A stretch of DNA of 64,000 bases from Calothrix sp. NIES-4101 (GTDB taxonomy: Bacteria; Cyanobacteriota; Cyanobacteriia; Cyanobacteriales; Nostocaceae), in NCBI GenBank assembly GCA_004296455.1, contig AP018280.1:1054001-1118000 (forward strand). Reading direction: 5' to 3'. The notes under the pieces were generated by a model. That model searched no databases. It worked only from the letters and a program-made list of their open reading frames with translations, and was not told the DNA's origin. Position numbers and translations under genes: made by a program. Each line of letters starts with the position of its first letter. The first letter of the stretch is position 1. Below, piece by piece: positions 18,030 to 26,499 of the stretch.

Positions 18030-19361
18030 TTTTGGTAATTTTTGAAAATTAACTTTCAATCCCTCTTTAGGATGAGGACTTGGAAACGTCACCAAATCTA
18101 AATTTTGCTGAGGGATTAATTCCCATTGATAATTTCTGACTAAAAGCGCAGCAAAAATTTTAATTTCGAGTTTTGCAAATTCTTTGCCAATACATTCGCG
18201 GAGTCCGCCTCCAAACGGGACAAAACTAAATGCTTTAGGTTTATCTTCGAGCTTGGTTAAATTAAAACGTTCTGGATCAAATCTTTCTGGTTGTGGATAT
18301 ATATCGATGTCTTTATGCGTATAACCAACTTGGTAAAGTATCGACCATCCTTGAGGCATTTTATAACCATTAAATTCACATGTTTCGAGAACTTGACGAA
18401 ATCCTCCACCCACAGGAGGAATCAGACGTAAAGTTTCTTTTAATACCTGCTCTAAATATGTCATTTGCTTGAGATTTTCCAGAGTTATAGGCATATCTAA
18501 ACCTAATTCTTCCTGCTCTTGACGAATAGCCGCTCGAACTTGTGGGTGTTGTGCTACTAATAAGCAAAAACATAAGATAGCAGAAGTTAAAGTTTCATGT
18601 CCGGCAAATATCAAGGTCAAAATTTGGTCTTTGAGTTCTTCTATACTCAAACGATTTCCTTCTTCATCTTCTGCTTGTATAAGTAAACTTAAAGCATCTG
18701 ATTGATAATTATTTGATTTAATACGTTCTTGAATAATTTTTTCAATTTCCTGCAATAAAATTTTGCGACTTTCCCAAGCTTTGCCAAAAGTTGTCCAAGG
18801 TAATTTGATACCTAGAGAAAACAAACCATCAACCCAAGCCTTATATGAATTACCTATTTGGGTTTGTGAGGCAGAATCTATACCGACTAGTAACTTGCAA
18901 GCTATATCCAAAGTATAGTTTTTGATTTCGGGATACCAAGTAAAATTACCAAGTTTTTCCCAACGTTCAAAGTATTTATAGGTATTTGCTTCAATTGTGG
19001 AAATGTAACTGGATAGTGCTCTAGGTTGAAAAGCTTGCGCGAGAATTTTTCGTCGCTTTTGGTGTTCTGTTCCTATTTGAACTGCGAGCGAACCTTCTCC
19101 TAAAAGCTTTCTTGTACTTTTAGGCCAGTTATTAGTAAAGTACTTATTTTCATTTGTAAATATATACTTATTAGCATCTGCTCCAATTGCAACAATAGTT
19201 GGTTGTCCAAATATATGAGTTTTGAAGACAGAACCATATTTTTCTTGTCGCTTTTTGGTAAAATTTGGGTCACGTAAAAAATCAATACTTTCACCAATTA
19301 AAGGTAAGCCAAAATCACCTGGTGGCAATGGCAGCGAATTAATAGTATTTTTGTTTGTCAT
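18009..19361 (-). CDS. Cytochrome P450, CYP120-like
   Basis: A 450-residue soluble P450 with PGDFGLPLIGESIDFLRDP at the N-terminus, I-helix AGHETLTSAI, K-helix ETLRLIPP (ExxR) and heme loop FVPFGGGLRECIGKEFAKLE with the thiolate Cys at about residue 390. The closest family by eye is cyanobacterial CYP120, whose Synechocystis member hydroxylates retinoids; the substrate here is inferred, not shown. The start MTNKNTINSLPLPPGD is standard. A 161-bp MITE ends 25 bases upstream of the start codon, so its promoter probably lies in or beyond the MITE. Its own ferredoxin partner is not adjacent. Confidence 0.9.
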   Translation of the reverse strand: MTNKNTINSLPLPPGDFGLPLIGESIDFLRDPNFTKKRQEKYGSVFKTHIFGQPTIVAIGADANKYIFTNENKYFTNNWPKSTRKLLGEGSLAVQIGTEHQKRRKILAQAFQPRALSSYISTIEANTYKYFERWEKLGNFTWYPEIKNYTLDIACKLLVGIDSASQTQIGNSYKAWVDGLFSLGIKLPWTTFGKAWESRKILLQEIEKIIQERIKSNNYQSDALSLLIQAEDEEGNRLSIEELKDQILTLIFAGHETLTSAILCFCLLVAQHPQVRAAIRQEQEELGLDMPITLENLKQMTYLEQVLKETLRLIPPVGGGFRQVLETCEFNGYKMPQGWSILYQVGYTHKDIDIYPQPERFDPERFNLTKLEDKPKAFSFVPFGGGLRECIGKEFAKLEIKIFAALLVRNYQWELIPQQNLDLVTFPSPHPKEGLKVNFQKLPKNELIHN

Positions 19362-19386
19362 TGTTTGATTTGATTTTAGTTATTGT

Positions 19387-19547
19387 GGCTCTTCGGCAAG
19401 TTTTATGGAGCTTGAGGTTTTTTTGCAGTAAAACCCTTACAAAACAATGATTACAAGCAACTATGATACTTTTTGAGGCTAAATTCCTATGTAATAAGGC
19501 TTTCAAGGATTTTTAGCTAAGTTTTCCATAAAAAGAACTGAAGAGCC
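19387..19547. mobile_element. ISL3-like MITE with 8-bp target duplication
   Basis: A 161-bp non-coding element with imperfect terminal inverted repeats. The left end reads GGCTCTTCGGCAAG then TTTTATGGA. The right end, read inwards, is GGCTCTTCAGTTCT then TTTTATGGA. It is flanked by a perfect 8-bp direct repeat GTTATTGT at 19379-19386 and 19548-19555. A GGCTCTTC end and an 8-bp duplication are characteristic of the ISL3 family. No transposase is inside, so it is non-autonomous. Confidence 0.88.
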
Positions 19548-19863
19548 GTTATTGTTTCTATAGCTCAAAATATCACGCCTACATTCAACATATCAACTAG
19601 CAGAATCATTGCTTTTACTGATTGTTAGAAACGCATAAAGGTATTTTATATATTTTAGATACTTAATGCAGTTATATTGACGGTTATAAAAGCGTGAAAA
19701 TCATAATTGATAGTGGAAAGTAAGATTTTAATAATTACAGATTGTGACATCTGAGAGTCGAGAATGTTAGTTATAGTGTAATCTTCAAGTATGGAACTTA
19801 ATGACTTTATTAATTTGTCGTAGCTCATATCATTAATAACTTGAATCCAAAATTTAAAGCCCA

Positions 19864-20226
19864 ATGCAGATTACCCAATCTCTCCACACAGCAATTAACG
19901 TTACTAACCTAGAAAAAGCCGAACATTTCTATGGTGAAATATTAGGATTATCAAAAATTGAGCGATCGCTAAAATATCCAGGTGCTTGGTATCAAATTGG
20001 TAACTACCAAATTCATTTAATTCTCGTAGAACAAATAGCCAGTGAACCCAAACACGAAAAATGGGGACGCAACCCCCACATAGCTTTTTCAGTTTCCGAC
20101 TTAGATGCCGCTAAACAGCAGCTACTAAATTATAACTTCCCGATTCAACCAAGTGCCTCCGGTCGTCCAGCAATTTTTACACAAGATTGGGATGGAAATG
20201 TAATTGAGTTGAATGCTCAGAATTAG
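19864..20226 (+). CDS. VOC (glyoxalase/bleomycin-resistance) family protein
   Basis: A 120-residue vicinal-oxygen-chelate protein: SLHTAINVTNLEKAEHFYGEILGL (first beta-alpha-beta unit with metal-ligand His), WYQIGNYQIHLIL, then RNPHIAFSVSDLDAAKQQL (second His) and the closing DWDGNVIELNA with the Glu ligand. A single VOC module of two beta-alpha-beta-beta-beta repeats, probably dimeric. The reaction is unknown; it might be a lyase, dioxygenase or binding protein. The next gene (recombinase-like) starts 51 bases on, same strand, so the two may be co-transcribed. Confidence 0.85.
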   Translation: MQITQSLHTAINVTNLEKAEHFYGEILGLSKIERSLKYPGAWYQIGNYQIHLILVEQIASEPKHEKWGRNPHIAFSVSDLDAAKQQLLNYNFPIQPSASGRPAIFTQDWDGNVIELNAQN

Positions 20227-20277
20227 AGGTGCTAATTTAAATTATTTTTTTGATTTCTTTTCCCCTTTGCCTAAATC

Positions 20278-21603
20278 ATGTCTGTTTTTGCCTATACTTA
20301 CACTGACCTGCTTTTGGAAACTACGCCCGAATCAGATATTTGGGGAGAGTGGGAGGTGGAACGGGTTTATGAAGATTTGAGAACGCGATTCTCTAAAGGG
20401 GAAAATACACGATCGCAACTACAAAAACTACTGGCTGACTGTTGCACTAGCACCCCCCAATATCTACTTGTTCGCAGATTGGAGGAATTAGGAGATAGTT
20501 TAGAGGAAGTGCGATCGCGAATGTTAGAGTTACAGAGCTTAGGAATTACCTTGGTTGCGATCGAACAAGGTTATAATTCTTCTGAAAATACACTTAATAG
20601 TCGTCTTGAGTTAATAAATTTAATCCAAAATCTTCAGTATCAACAACGTAGTCGTCGTATCCGTCAAGCTCATGCTAGAAAGCGTTTGGAGATAGCACCC
20701 CCTCCAGGGAAAGTCCCTTACGGTTATAAGCGAGGTCAATCAAAATACATAGTTGACAGGACAACTGCACCTGTTGTCAAGGATTTTTTTGAAAATTTCT
20801 TGCTTTATGGTTCTTTACGTGGTGCAGTACAATATTTGGCAAAAAAATATCACAAAAAAATATCAGTGACTACGGGGAAACGCTGGCTGACAAACCCAGT
20901 ATATCGAGGTGATACGGCTTACAAAAATGGCGAAATCATTTCTAATACCCATGCTCCCATCATCACTAAGGAAGAAGCTGCTCAAGTTGATCGGTTATTG
21001 CGTCGTAATAGTCGTTTACCTTCGCGAAGTGCCAGCGCACCACGTTCTTTGGCTGGCTTAGTTATTTGTAAACAGTGCCAGTCACCCATGACAATTACCC
21101 GTGTCACAACTCGAAAAAAAGATAAGGAATATTTATATTTACGTCCAATTAGTTGTCCTCAAAAACCTAAATGTGGGGCAATTTCCTATTCTGAAGTTCT
21201 GGAAAAAACCATTGCTGTAGTCTGTCGTGACTTGCCACAAGCTGTTGCAGGTATAAATTCACCTGAAACTGAGATTGTGAAACATAATTTGAGCGATGAA
21301 ATTTCGCGACATCAACAGATATTGGCACAAATCCCTGAATTAGTGGATACAGGAATATTAGATGTAGAAACGGCTAAATTAAGGGCTTATAAGCTGCGGA
21401 CTGAAATATCAGCATTGCAAGCAAAATTTGCTACTCTTCCACCAGTTAATTTAAGTTCAGTTGCACAAGCTATTTCCATTCCTCAGTTTTGGTTTGATTT
21501 ATCAGAATCAGAACGGCGTTTTTATTTGCGTGAATTTATCCGTCAAATTGAAATTTTGCGGCAAGATACTAATTGGAAAGTAGGTATAGTGTTAATTTTT
21601 TAG
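20278..21603 (+). CDS. Serine-recombinase-family protein with degenerate catalytic domain
   Basis: A 441-residue protein with the overall order of a large serine recombinase. An N-terminal resolvase-like domain (~1-125) is followed by the recombinase domain (PPPGKVPYGYKRGQSKYIVD .. LRGAVQYLAKKYHKKISVTTGKRWLTNPVYRGDTAYK, ~135-235), a zinc-ribbon-like region (LVICKQCQSPM..ISCPQKPKCGAIS) and a C-terminal coiled segment. The catalytic signature is lost: the usual YxRVS is YTYTD, and the usual DRLxR is EELGD, so nucleophile Ser and activating Arg residues are absent. I recall similar proteins across cyanobacteria, so this may be a conserved domesticated DNA-binding factor rather than an active recombinase. 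No attachment sites were found. Confidence 0.78.
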   Translation: MSVFAYTYTDLLLETTPESDIWGEWEVERVYEDLRTRFSKGENTRSQLQKLLADCCTSTPQYLLVRRLEELGDSLEEVRSRMLELQSLGITLVAIEQGYNSSENTLNSRLELINLIQNLQYQQRSRRIRQAHARKRLEIAPPPGKVPYGYKRGQSKYIVDRTTAPVVKDFFENFLLYGSLRGAVQYLAKKYHKKISVTTGKRWLTNPVYRGDTAYKNGEIISNTHAPIITKEEAAQVDRLLRRNSRLPSRSASAPRSLAGLVICKQCQSPMTITRVTTRKKDKEYLYLRPISCPQKPKCGAISYSEVLEKTIAVVCRDLPQAVAGINSPETEIVKHNLSDEISRHQQILAQIPELVDTGILDVETAKLRAYKLRTEISALQAKFATLPPVNLSSVAQAISIPQFWFDLSESERRFYLREFIRQIEILRQDTNWKVGIVLIF

Positions 21604-21722
21604 GTTTGATTTTGGGATTATGGATTATAGAAATATCTTCCTATGTTCCAGATATTAAACGTATTACATTCAGTTTCACATCAAATTTGCTCAACTTAGC
21701 ACTCAAACTTAAACACTCAAAC

Positions 21723-23270
21723 CTAAACATTATTATTTTTATTTGATGGTTCTGGTACTTTTCCAGAATTGCGAACATTGACAATTTTACCTAATAAATC
21801 AAACCAAAATGAAGCACCCATAGAAATTGCAATCCCGCTTAAAATCCAACCAGGAATTAATGTGATAATTCGCCAGTAAGGAAACTGTCTACGCTGTTTT
21901 GTACTCCAAGATATTTGTTTTTCTAAATTAGAATCTGTCCAACCAATTGGTAAAGCAACTTCTGTTAATGCTTCATCAGTTTGACTACGTAAAGTATTGA
22001 TATCAACATAATTTAATTGGTTACGATTTTGTGAAACTATTTGCCCTGCATTTTGAACAATCGTTTCCCGTAATGCCGAATCTTTTGAGAGTCTACTAAT
22101 CATATGAAATGTATCCGCATTACTTGCAGCTGCAATTGCAAAGCCAAGAAGTAAGGCAACTCCTTTGGCATTACGCTTGTAAACACCAGATGCACGCTCC
22201 ATCGAATTATCAAAATTAGTAGCGATCACATTATGTAATGTATTGATTCCTTCTGTAGTCTGTTGCAAATTCAATTCAGCCCGTTGTGCCAAATTTGTAA
22301 TATTATTTGCTAATGATGGTGGTAGCCTATCAATGATTTTTTCTAGATTTTCATACATCTCGTTATCTTTATCTAAAAGAGATGTTGTCAGTTCCTGATA
22401 AATATCAGTTCCCCGTTGAACTGCTTGGGCAATTTCTCTCACATTTGGCTTTAAACCTGCTAGAGATATTGTCCGTTGAGTATCTGCAAAAGAGTTATTT
22501 TTATAAAACTGTAATTGCTGTAATGCTTTGTTGGCAGATTCTTCATTGGGAATCTGAGATTGAAATAGGGCAATGTAGCGATCGTAACTTGCCGTCATGC
22601 GATCGATGCCACCATCTATATCTAATCTACCTTGTTGAAAATCCCAGATAATTTGTTCAAAGTCTGCTTGTAGTTCTGCAAAGGCTTGATATATAAAGTT
22701 GAAAAAATCTGCAAATTCTTCATTATCTCCAAGTTGTTCTTGCAATTTTAAAACTATGCTTTCTATCTCTGACAATCGTTGATTTTTAAAAGTGTCAAGA
22801 CGTGTTTCCGATAGTTTTTGAGCAATTGTCGGTAATTGCAAAGTTTCCATAAATGTAGTTGCAAAAGTGCTTGCAGGGATATATGATGGGCCACTATGTC
22901 TACTATCTCCAAATACTGATTCTTGTTTTTGATTTGATTCAGGATTTTGTTTCAAAGAGCGGTATACACTAGCAACTGACCATGTCACTTGCCGGGGAAT
23001 ATTAGCAAAAAAACCTTTGGCTTGTTGGTTAAGACTTTTGATTAGGGGGTTGCTGTAGATTTGATTTGCAAGCTCAACGACATTTGTCTCCTCTGAATTT
23101 TGCGAACCTCCAGCAATAAATAGTTCTATTGATTTTCTCAGATGTTCGGCACGCCATTGAAATACTGTTGTGATTAATTCTTGGATTTCTGACGCTAATA
23201 AACTCAAGATTAAATAAATGAAAATTAGTCCGAGGGATACATCTAAAATCACTGGTAAATTCATATTCAT
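21723..23270 (-). CDS. Membrane protein of unknown function with long helical domain
   Basis: A 515-residue protein with an N-terminal transmembrane helix (LPVILDVSLGLIFIYLILSLLASEIQEL, ~5-32), a long soluble helical, coiled-coil-like region (~35-360) containing SYIPASTFATTFMETLQ, and two C-terminal membrane segments (KGVALLLGFAIAAASNADTF ~365-385; IITLIPGWILSGIAISMGASFWFDLLGKIV ~470-500). The pairing of an ExxELI membrane start, a SYIP..FA motif and a terminal two-helix module recurs in a bacterial family that I recognise but whose function is unknown. It converges with the recombinase-like gene; nothing nearby suggests a pathway. Confidence 0.75.
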   Translation of the reverse strand: MNMNLPVILDVSLGLIFIYLILSLLASEIQELITTVFQWRAEHLRKSIELFIAGGSQNSEETNVVELANQIYSNPLIKSLNQQAKGFFANIPRQVTWSVASVYRSLKQNPESNQKQESVFGDSRHSGPSYIPASTFATTFMETLQLPTIAQKLSETRLDTFKNQRLSEIESIVLKLQEQLGDNEEFADFFNFIYQAFAELQADFEQIIWDFQQGRLDIDGGIDRMTASYDRYIALFQSQIPNEESANKALQQLQFYKNNSFADTQRTISLAGLKPNVREIAQAVQRGTDIYQELTTSLLDKDNEMYENLEKIIDRLPPSLANNITNLAQRAELNLQQTTEGINTLHNVIATNFDNSMERASGVYKRNAKGVALLLGFAIAAASNADTFHMISRLSKDSALRETIVQNAGQIVSQNRNQLNYVDINTLRSQTDEALTEVALPIGWTDSNLEKQISWSTKQRRQFPYWRIITLIPGWILSGIAISMGASFWFDLLGKIVNVRNSGKVPEPSNKNNNV

Positions 23271-23712
23271 CTACTCCGGTAATTGGAAATTAGCTCTTGG
23301 TTATTTTTACAAGCAGAATCAAAAATAATTTTTAATATCACAGTTTCGTAATAGTGATAAATAACCATAGGTAAAATAGCATAAAATATCAATTTTTAAT
23401 TAAGATAAATTAATTCTCAATTAGCACTATTGCTCAGATGCTCAGATGACACAGAAAAATTAAAAATGAGATGTTTAAGTAATTGATTATGACTAGAATT
23501 ATTTTCAAAACCCATAGATATTAAACTACTTTGACTTCTCACGAATTAAGTCCGAAATAATTTAGAAGAAAATTTATAATTTTGTCAAAAACAATTCTGA
23601 CTAATTTATCAAAGTTGGGGTAACTTAAAGTTTGGGGATGGCAACATGGGAGACTTGCAAACGTCTCTTGAGTAAAAGAACCAGCAAGCACAATCAAGTA
23701 TCCTACATAACT
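23271..23712. other. Intergenic region between divergent genes
   Basis: AT-rich sequence containing the promoters of the divergent membrane-protein and GT39-type genes. An upstream in-frame ATG at 23632 could extend the glycosyltransferase by 27 residues. No repeat or RNA is apparent. Confidence 0.4.
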
Positions 23713-25335
23713 ATGCAAGAAGGAAGTTTTATTTGGGGTCGTCTGGAAAGACGATATCAGGCAGTTGCAAAACGGCTTGACTGGATATGGGCGATCGCGC
23801 TGTTGGTGGCAGCAGTAATAATTTTTACCATAAATTTGGGAGAATTGCCGCTACGAGATTGGGATGAAGGCACTGTAGCACAAGTTGCTCGCGAAATTTG
23901 GCGTGCTCCTGCTGGTTCTTTACATTGGTTATTCCCGACTTTAGGGGGAGAACCTTATCACAATAAGCCACCTTTAATGCATCTTTTAATTGCTTGGGCT
24001 TATTCCTTGGCTGGGGTGAATGAGTGGACGACACGTTTGCCAGGAGCAATTTTAACAGCAATGTCCGTACCTTTGCTGTATTATGTCGGGCGCGAAATAT
24101 TTCACCAACGTATTGTTTCCGTATATAGTGCGTTGGTTTATTTAACAATGCTACCTGTAGTACGCCATGGACGTTTAGCAATGTTAGATGGCGCATCAGT
24201 ATTTTTCTTCATGGTAATGATACTGTGCGCTTTACGTTCCCGTCGGAATCTACGCTACTGCCTGGGTGTAGGGATTGGGTTTGCTTTGATTTGCCTAACT
24301 AAAGGAATGTTGGGGTTATTATTAGGAGCGATCGCCTTTACATTTCTTTACTGGGATACTCCCCGATTGCTGCTCAATCAGTATATGTGGATAGGTTTGA
24401 TTATCGGTTGCTTACCTGTTGGTTTTTGGTATTTCGCCCAATGGGAACACTATGGTCATACTTTCACTAATATTGGCATGATAGACCAATCCTTGAGCCG
24501 AATTTGGCAACCTGTAGAAGGAAATAAGCAGCCACCTTGGTATTATTTAGTCGAAATCCTCAAATACACTCATCCTTGGCTATTATTCCTACCTGCGAGT
24601 TTGCGTTTCACTTGGGATAATCGTAATCTTAGCTGGGCAAAGCTTGTACTAGTGTGGAGTTGGGTTTATCTTGTCGCCATTTCGATCATGAGTACCAAAT
24701 TACCTTGGTATGTTTTCCCGATTTATCCCAGTTTGGCGTTAGCAATTGGTGCTCAATTTGCCGAAATCGAAAATTTACCCATGCTATCTTCCTTCCCACG
24801 TTTTTGGACTATTGGTTTAGGTGTCCTGGCAGTGGTTGCCACTGGAGGTAGTATTTTTTACAGTTTCGTCAAACCACCCCAACATGATTTACAGCTAATT
24901 TTTGCCGCAGTCGCTGGCACGATGGCACTCGCCGGAATTTTGGCAGAACGAGGAGATGGACAATTTTTAAAAGTTTTACTTTGGGGTAGTTATATTTCCT
25001 TACTATTATTTATGAAATCCCATTATTGGGTATGGGAACTCAATGAACAATACCCAGTTAAGCCTGTTGCTGAGATGATTCAAAAAGCCAACCCCAGCAG
25101 TCAAAAGATTTATACCTTAAATAGCGCTCATCGTCCATCACTTGATTTTTACAGCGATCGCACTATTATTGCTACCCTCAATACCAACGAAATCGAACAA
25201 TATTGGCAAAATAACAGCAAACCCTACTTACTACTCAAAGAAGCTGACTTGGGAAAACTAAAAATTAGCGCCGCCAAAATCATTGACCGCGCCGCAGGTT
25301 TTATTCTAGTAATAAAAGATACTGTAAGGCTTTAA
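23713..25335 (+). CDS. Glycosyltransferase family 39 (ArnT/PMT-like) membrane protein
   Basis: A ~540-residue polytopic membrane enzyme that would transfer a sugar from a polyprenyl-phosphate donor to a lipid or protein in the periplasm. The first loop has LPLRDWDEGTVAQVAREIWR, with the acidic D-E pair used by this family, followed by HNKPPLMHLLIAWAYSLAGVNEWTTRLPGAILTAM, the conserved PPL and RLP blocks. About 11-13 hydrophobic helices follow, then a soluble C-terminal domain (~450-540). I prefer the ATG at 23713 (MQEGSFIWGRLERRYQ) over the ATG at 23632, since the extension is basic and unlike the family; the latter cannot be excluded. The acceptor is unknown. Confidence 0.85.
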   Translation: MQEGSFIWGRLERRYQAVAKRLDWIWAIALLVAAVIIFTINLGELPLRDWDEGTVAQVAREIWRAPAGSLHWLFPTLGGEPYHNKPPLMHLLIAWAYSLAGVNEWTTRLPGAILTAMSVPLLYYVGREIFHQRIVSVYSALVYLTMLPVVRHGRLAMLDGASVFFFMVMILCALRSRRNLRYCLGVGIGFALICLTKGMLGLLLGAIAFTFLYWDTPRLLLNQYMWIGLIIGCLPVGFWYFAQWEHYGHTFTNIGMIDQSLSRIWQPVEGNKQPPWYYLVEILKYTHPWLLFLPASLRFTWDNRNLSWAKLVLVWSWVYLVAISIMSTKLPWYVFPIYPSLALAIGAQFAEIENLPMLSSFPRFWTIGLGVLAVVATGGSIFYSFVKPPQHDLQLIFAAVAGTMALAGILAERGDGQFLKVLLWGSYISLLLFMKSHYWVWELNEQYPVKPVAEMIQKANPSSQKIYTLNSAHRPSLDFYSDRTIIATLNTNEIEQYWQNNSKPYLLLKEADLGKLKISAAKIIDRAAGFILVIKDTVRL

Positions 25336-25362
25336 ATCTTGTCTATTCTGAGGGGTTAGCGA

Positions 25363-25526
25363 CTAGGCTGTTGACTTTGTTGAAAATTAGGCGATTTTTG
25401 GTACTTTTGTTCGTAGCATTCAATCCCTCGTTAAAACCCAAGCAAAATAAAGGTTTCAGCCATTGTGACTATCCACGTTTTTTGCATGAACGAAATCCCA
25501 AAAAGGACACAGAGTCAACAGCCTAG
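25363..25526. mobile_element. MITE-like element with perfect 14-bp inverted ends
   Basis: CTAGGCTGTTGACT (25363-25376) is the exact complement of AGTCAACAGCCTAG (25513-25526), with partial extension inwards (TTGT / ACA). The element is bracketed by TTAGCGA at 25356-25362 and 25527-25533. Because both copies continue with CTAG, the apparent direct repeat is up to 11 bp (TTAGCGACTAG). It is 164 bp, non-coding, located 28 bases after the glycosyltransferase stop. The parent IS family is not identified. Confidence 0.85.
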
Positions 25527-25613
25527 TTAGCGACTAGCTAGAAAATATAGCCATAAATATAGCTATAAATATTTAGAATTGTCCTGGCTTCTAACTCTCA
25601 AATCTTGACTTCT

Positions 25614-26024
25614 TTATTCTGCTCTCTGGATTCTGACTCCTGGATTCTTACTATTGAGTCTTTCTGCTTTTTCAAGCTTTTGCAAGTCAGATTTCTCTAG
25701 ATTCGTAGCTTGTTGAGTGATAGCCATTATCCCAACAACAACCGTACTTCCTACAAAGAAAGCGAGCATCGGACGTTTCAGCAAAACAAAATCACGCAGA
25801 ATCCTTGCCAATGGGCGACTTTGACGACGTAATGCTGCGGACACGAGCATTTGTCTCAAAACAAAAGGATCACGAACGTAATTGCCGCTTTGTGAAACAA
25901 CCAAGCGTTCTTGACAATACGGACAACTAAATAGTCCCACGCAAGTTTTAATCGGTTTTGCCGTGGTATTCTTTTGGCAAATAGGGCAAGTTACATAATG
26001 ATTATCAAAGGTGTGTGTATTCAT
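25614..26024 (-). CDS. Small zinc-ribbon membrane protein, function unknown
   Basis: A 136-residue protein. The N-terminal zinc ribbon is YVTCPICQKNT..GLFSCPYCQERL (two CPxC knuckles). It is followed by a basic helix (RQMLVSAALRRQSRPLARILRDFVLLKRP) and one transmembrane segment (MLAFFVGSTVVVGIMAI, ~90-107). The last ~30 residues (NLEKSDLQKLEKAERLNSKNPGVRIQRAE) are encoded by an STRR-like GACTCCTGGATTCTTACT stretch and look repeat-derived. No known family is recognised; it could be a membrane-tethered regulator or assembly factor. The start ATG at 26022-26024 is the only sensible one. Confidence 0.65.
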   Translation of the reverse strand: MNTHTFDNHYVTCPICQKNTTAKPIKTCVGLFSCPYCQERLVVSQSGNYVRDPFVLRQMLVSAALRRQSRPLARILRDFVLLKRPMLAFFVGSTVVVGIMAITQQATNLEKSDLQKLEKAERLNSKNPGVRIQRAE

Positions 26025-26499
26025 CTACCTTGTCCGTTTAGTCCACTTTCTCGCTCTGTAATCTTTAATCTCTAGTTTCTGTGAATTTCCGAACAAAATC
26101 CACGCAAATTAACTAATAGCGTTTTAACTTAGATTTCAATCTATACATAAAGGATAATTACACTTCAGTATGTTTTTAATCACTGCAACACGAGTATAGC
26201 TATATTCAGGAGAAATGACCCGTCATCGCTATATGTTTTTACACCCTAGGGCTTGGCAAACAAATGTTTGACAAATAAAGCATTCGCATGGCGATCGCAC
26301 TTGAACTAGCAGCCTTCTAGCTTCCTGCTTTATTAATCATTTAAACACTTCCATCGAGCAAATTTCGTAATCTCGCAACTTTTTACCAAACCTTTGCAAT
26401 ATTGTTTTGATGTCACTTGTCTGGTTGCGAGACAATGACTGAAAATGAAAATAAATGCCTAAAATTTAAACTTTTTATTAGATTTAATCCTAGCTATCA
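26025..26499. other. Intergenic region with possible 18-codon leader ORF
   Basis: Spacer upstream of the ClC gene. It contains a short ORF at 26215-26271 on the plus strand (MTRHRYMFLHPRAWQTNV) preceded by CAGGAGAA, a good Shine-Dalgarno sequence. A CAAAC/GTTTG hairpin at 26257-26270 overlaps its end. It could be a leader peptide or chance. Confidence 0.35.

Noticed and set aside
20278-21603. Reading the recombinase as an active excision enzyme of a heterocyst DNA element
   Set aside because: Catalytic Ser and Arg positions are lost, and no flanking direct repeats or interrupted gene were found.
26025-26499. Fluoride riboswitch upstream of the ClC gene
   Set aside because: No GGCGAUGG..GUUCGCC-like core, and the transporter has the ordinary GPEGP motif.
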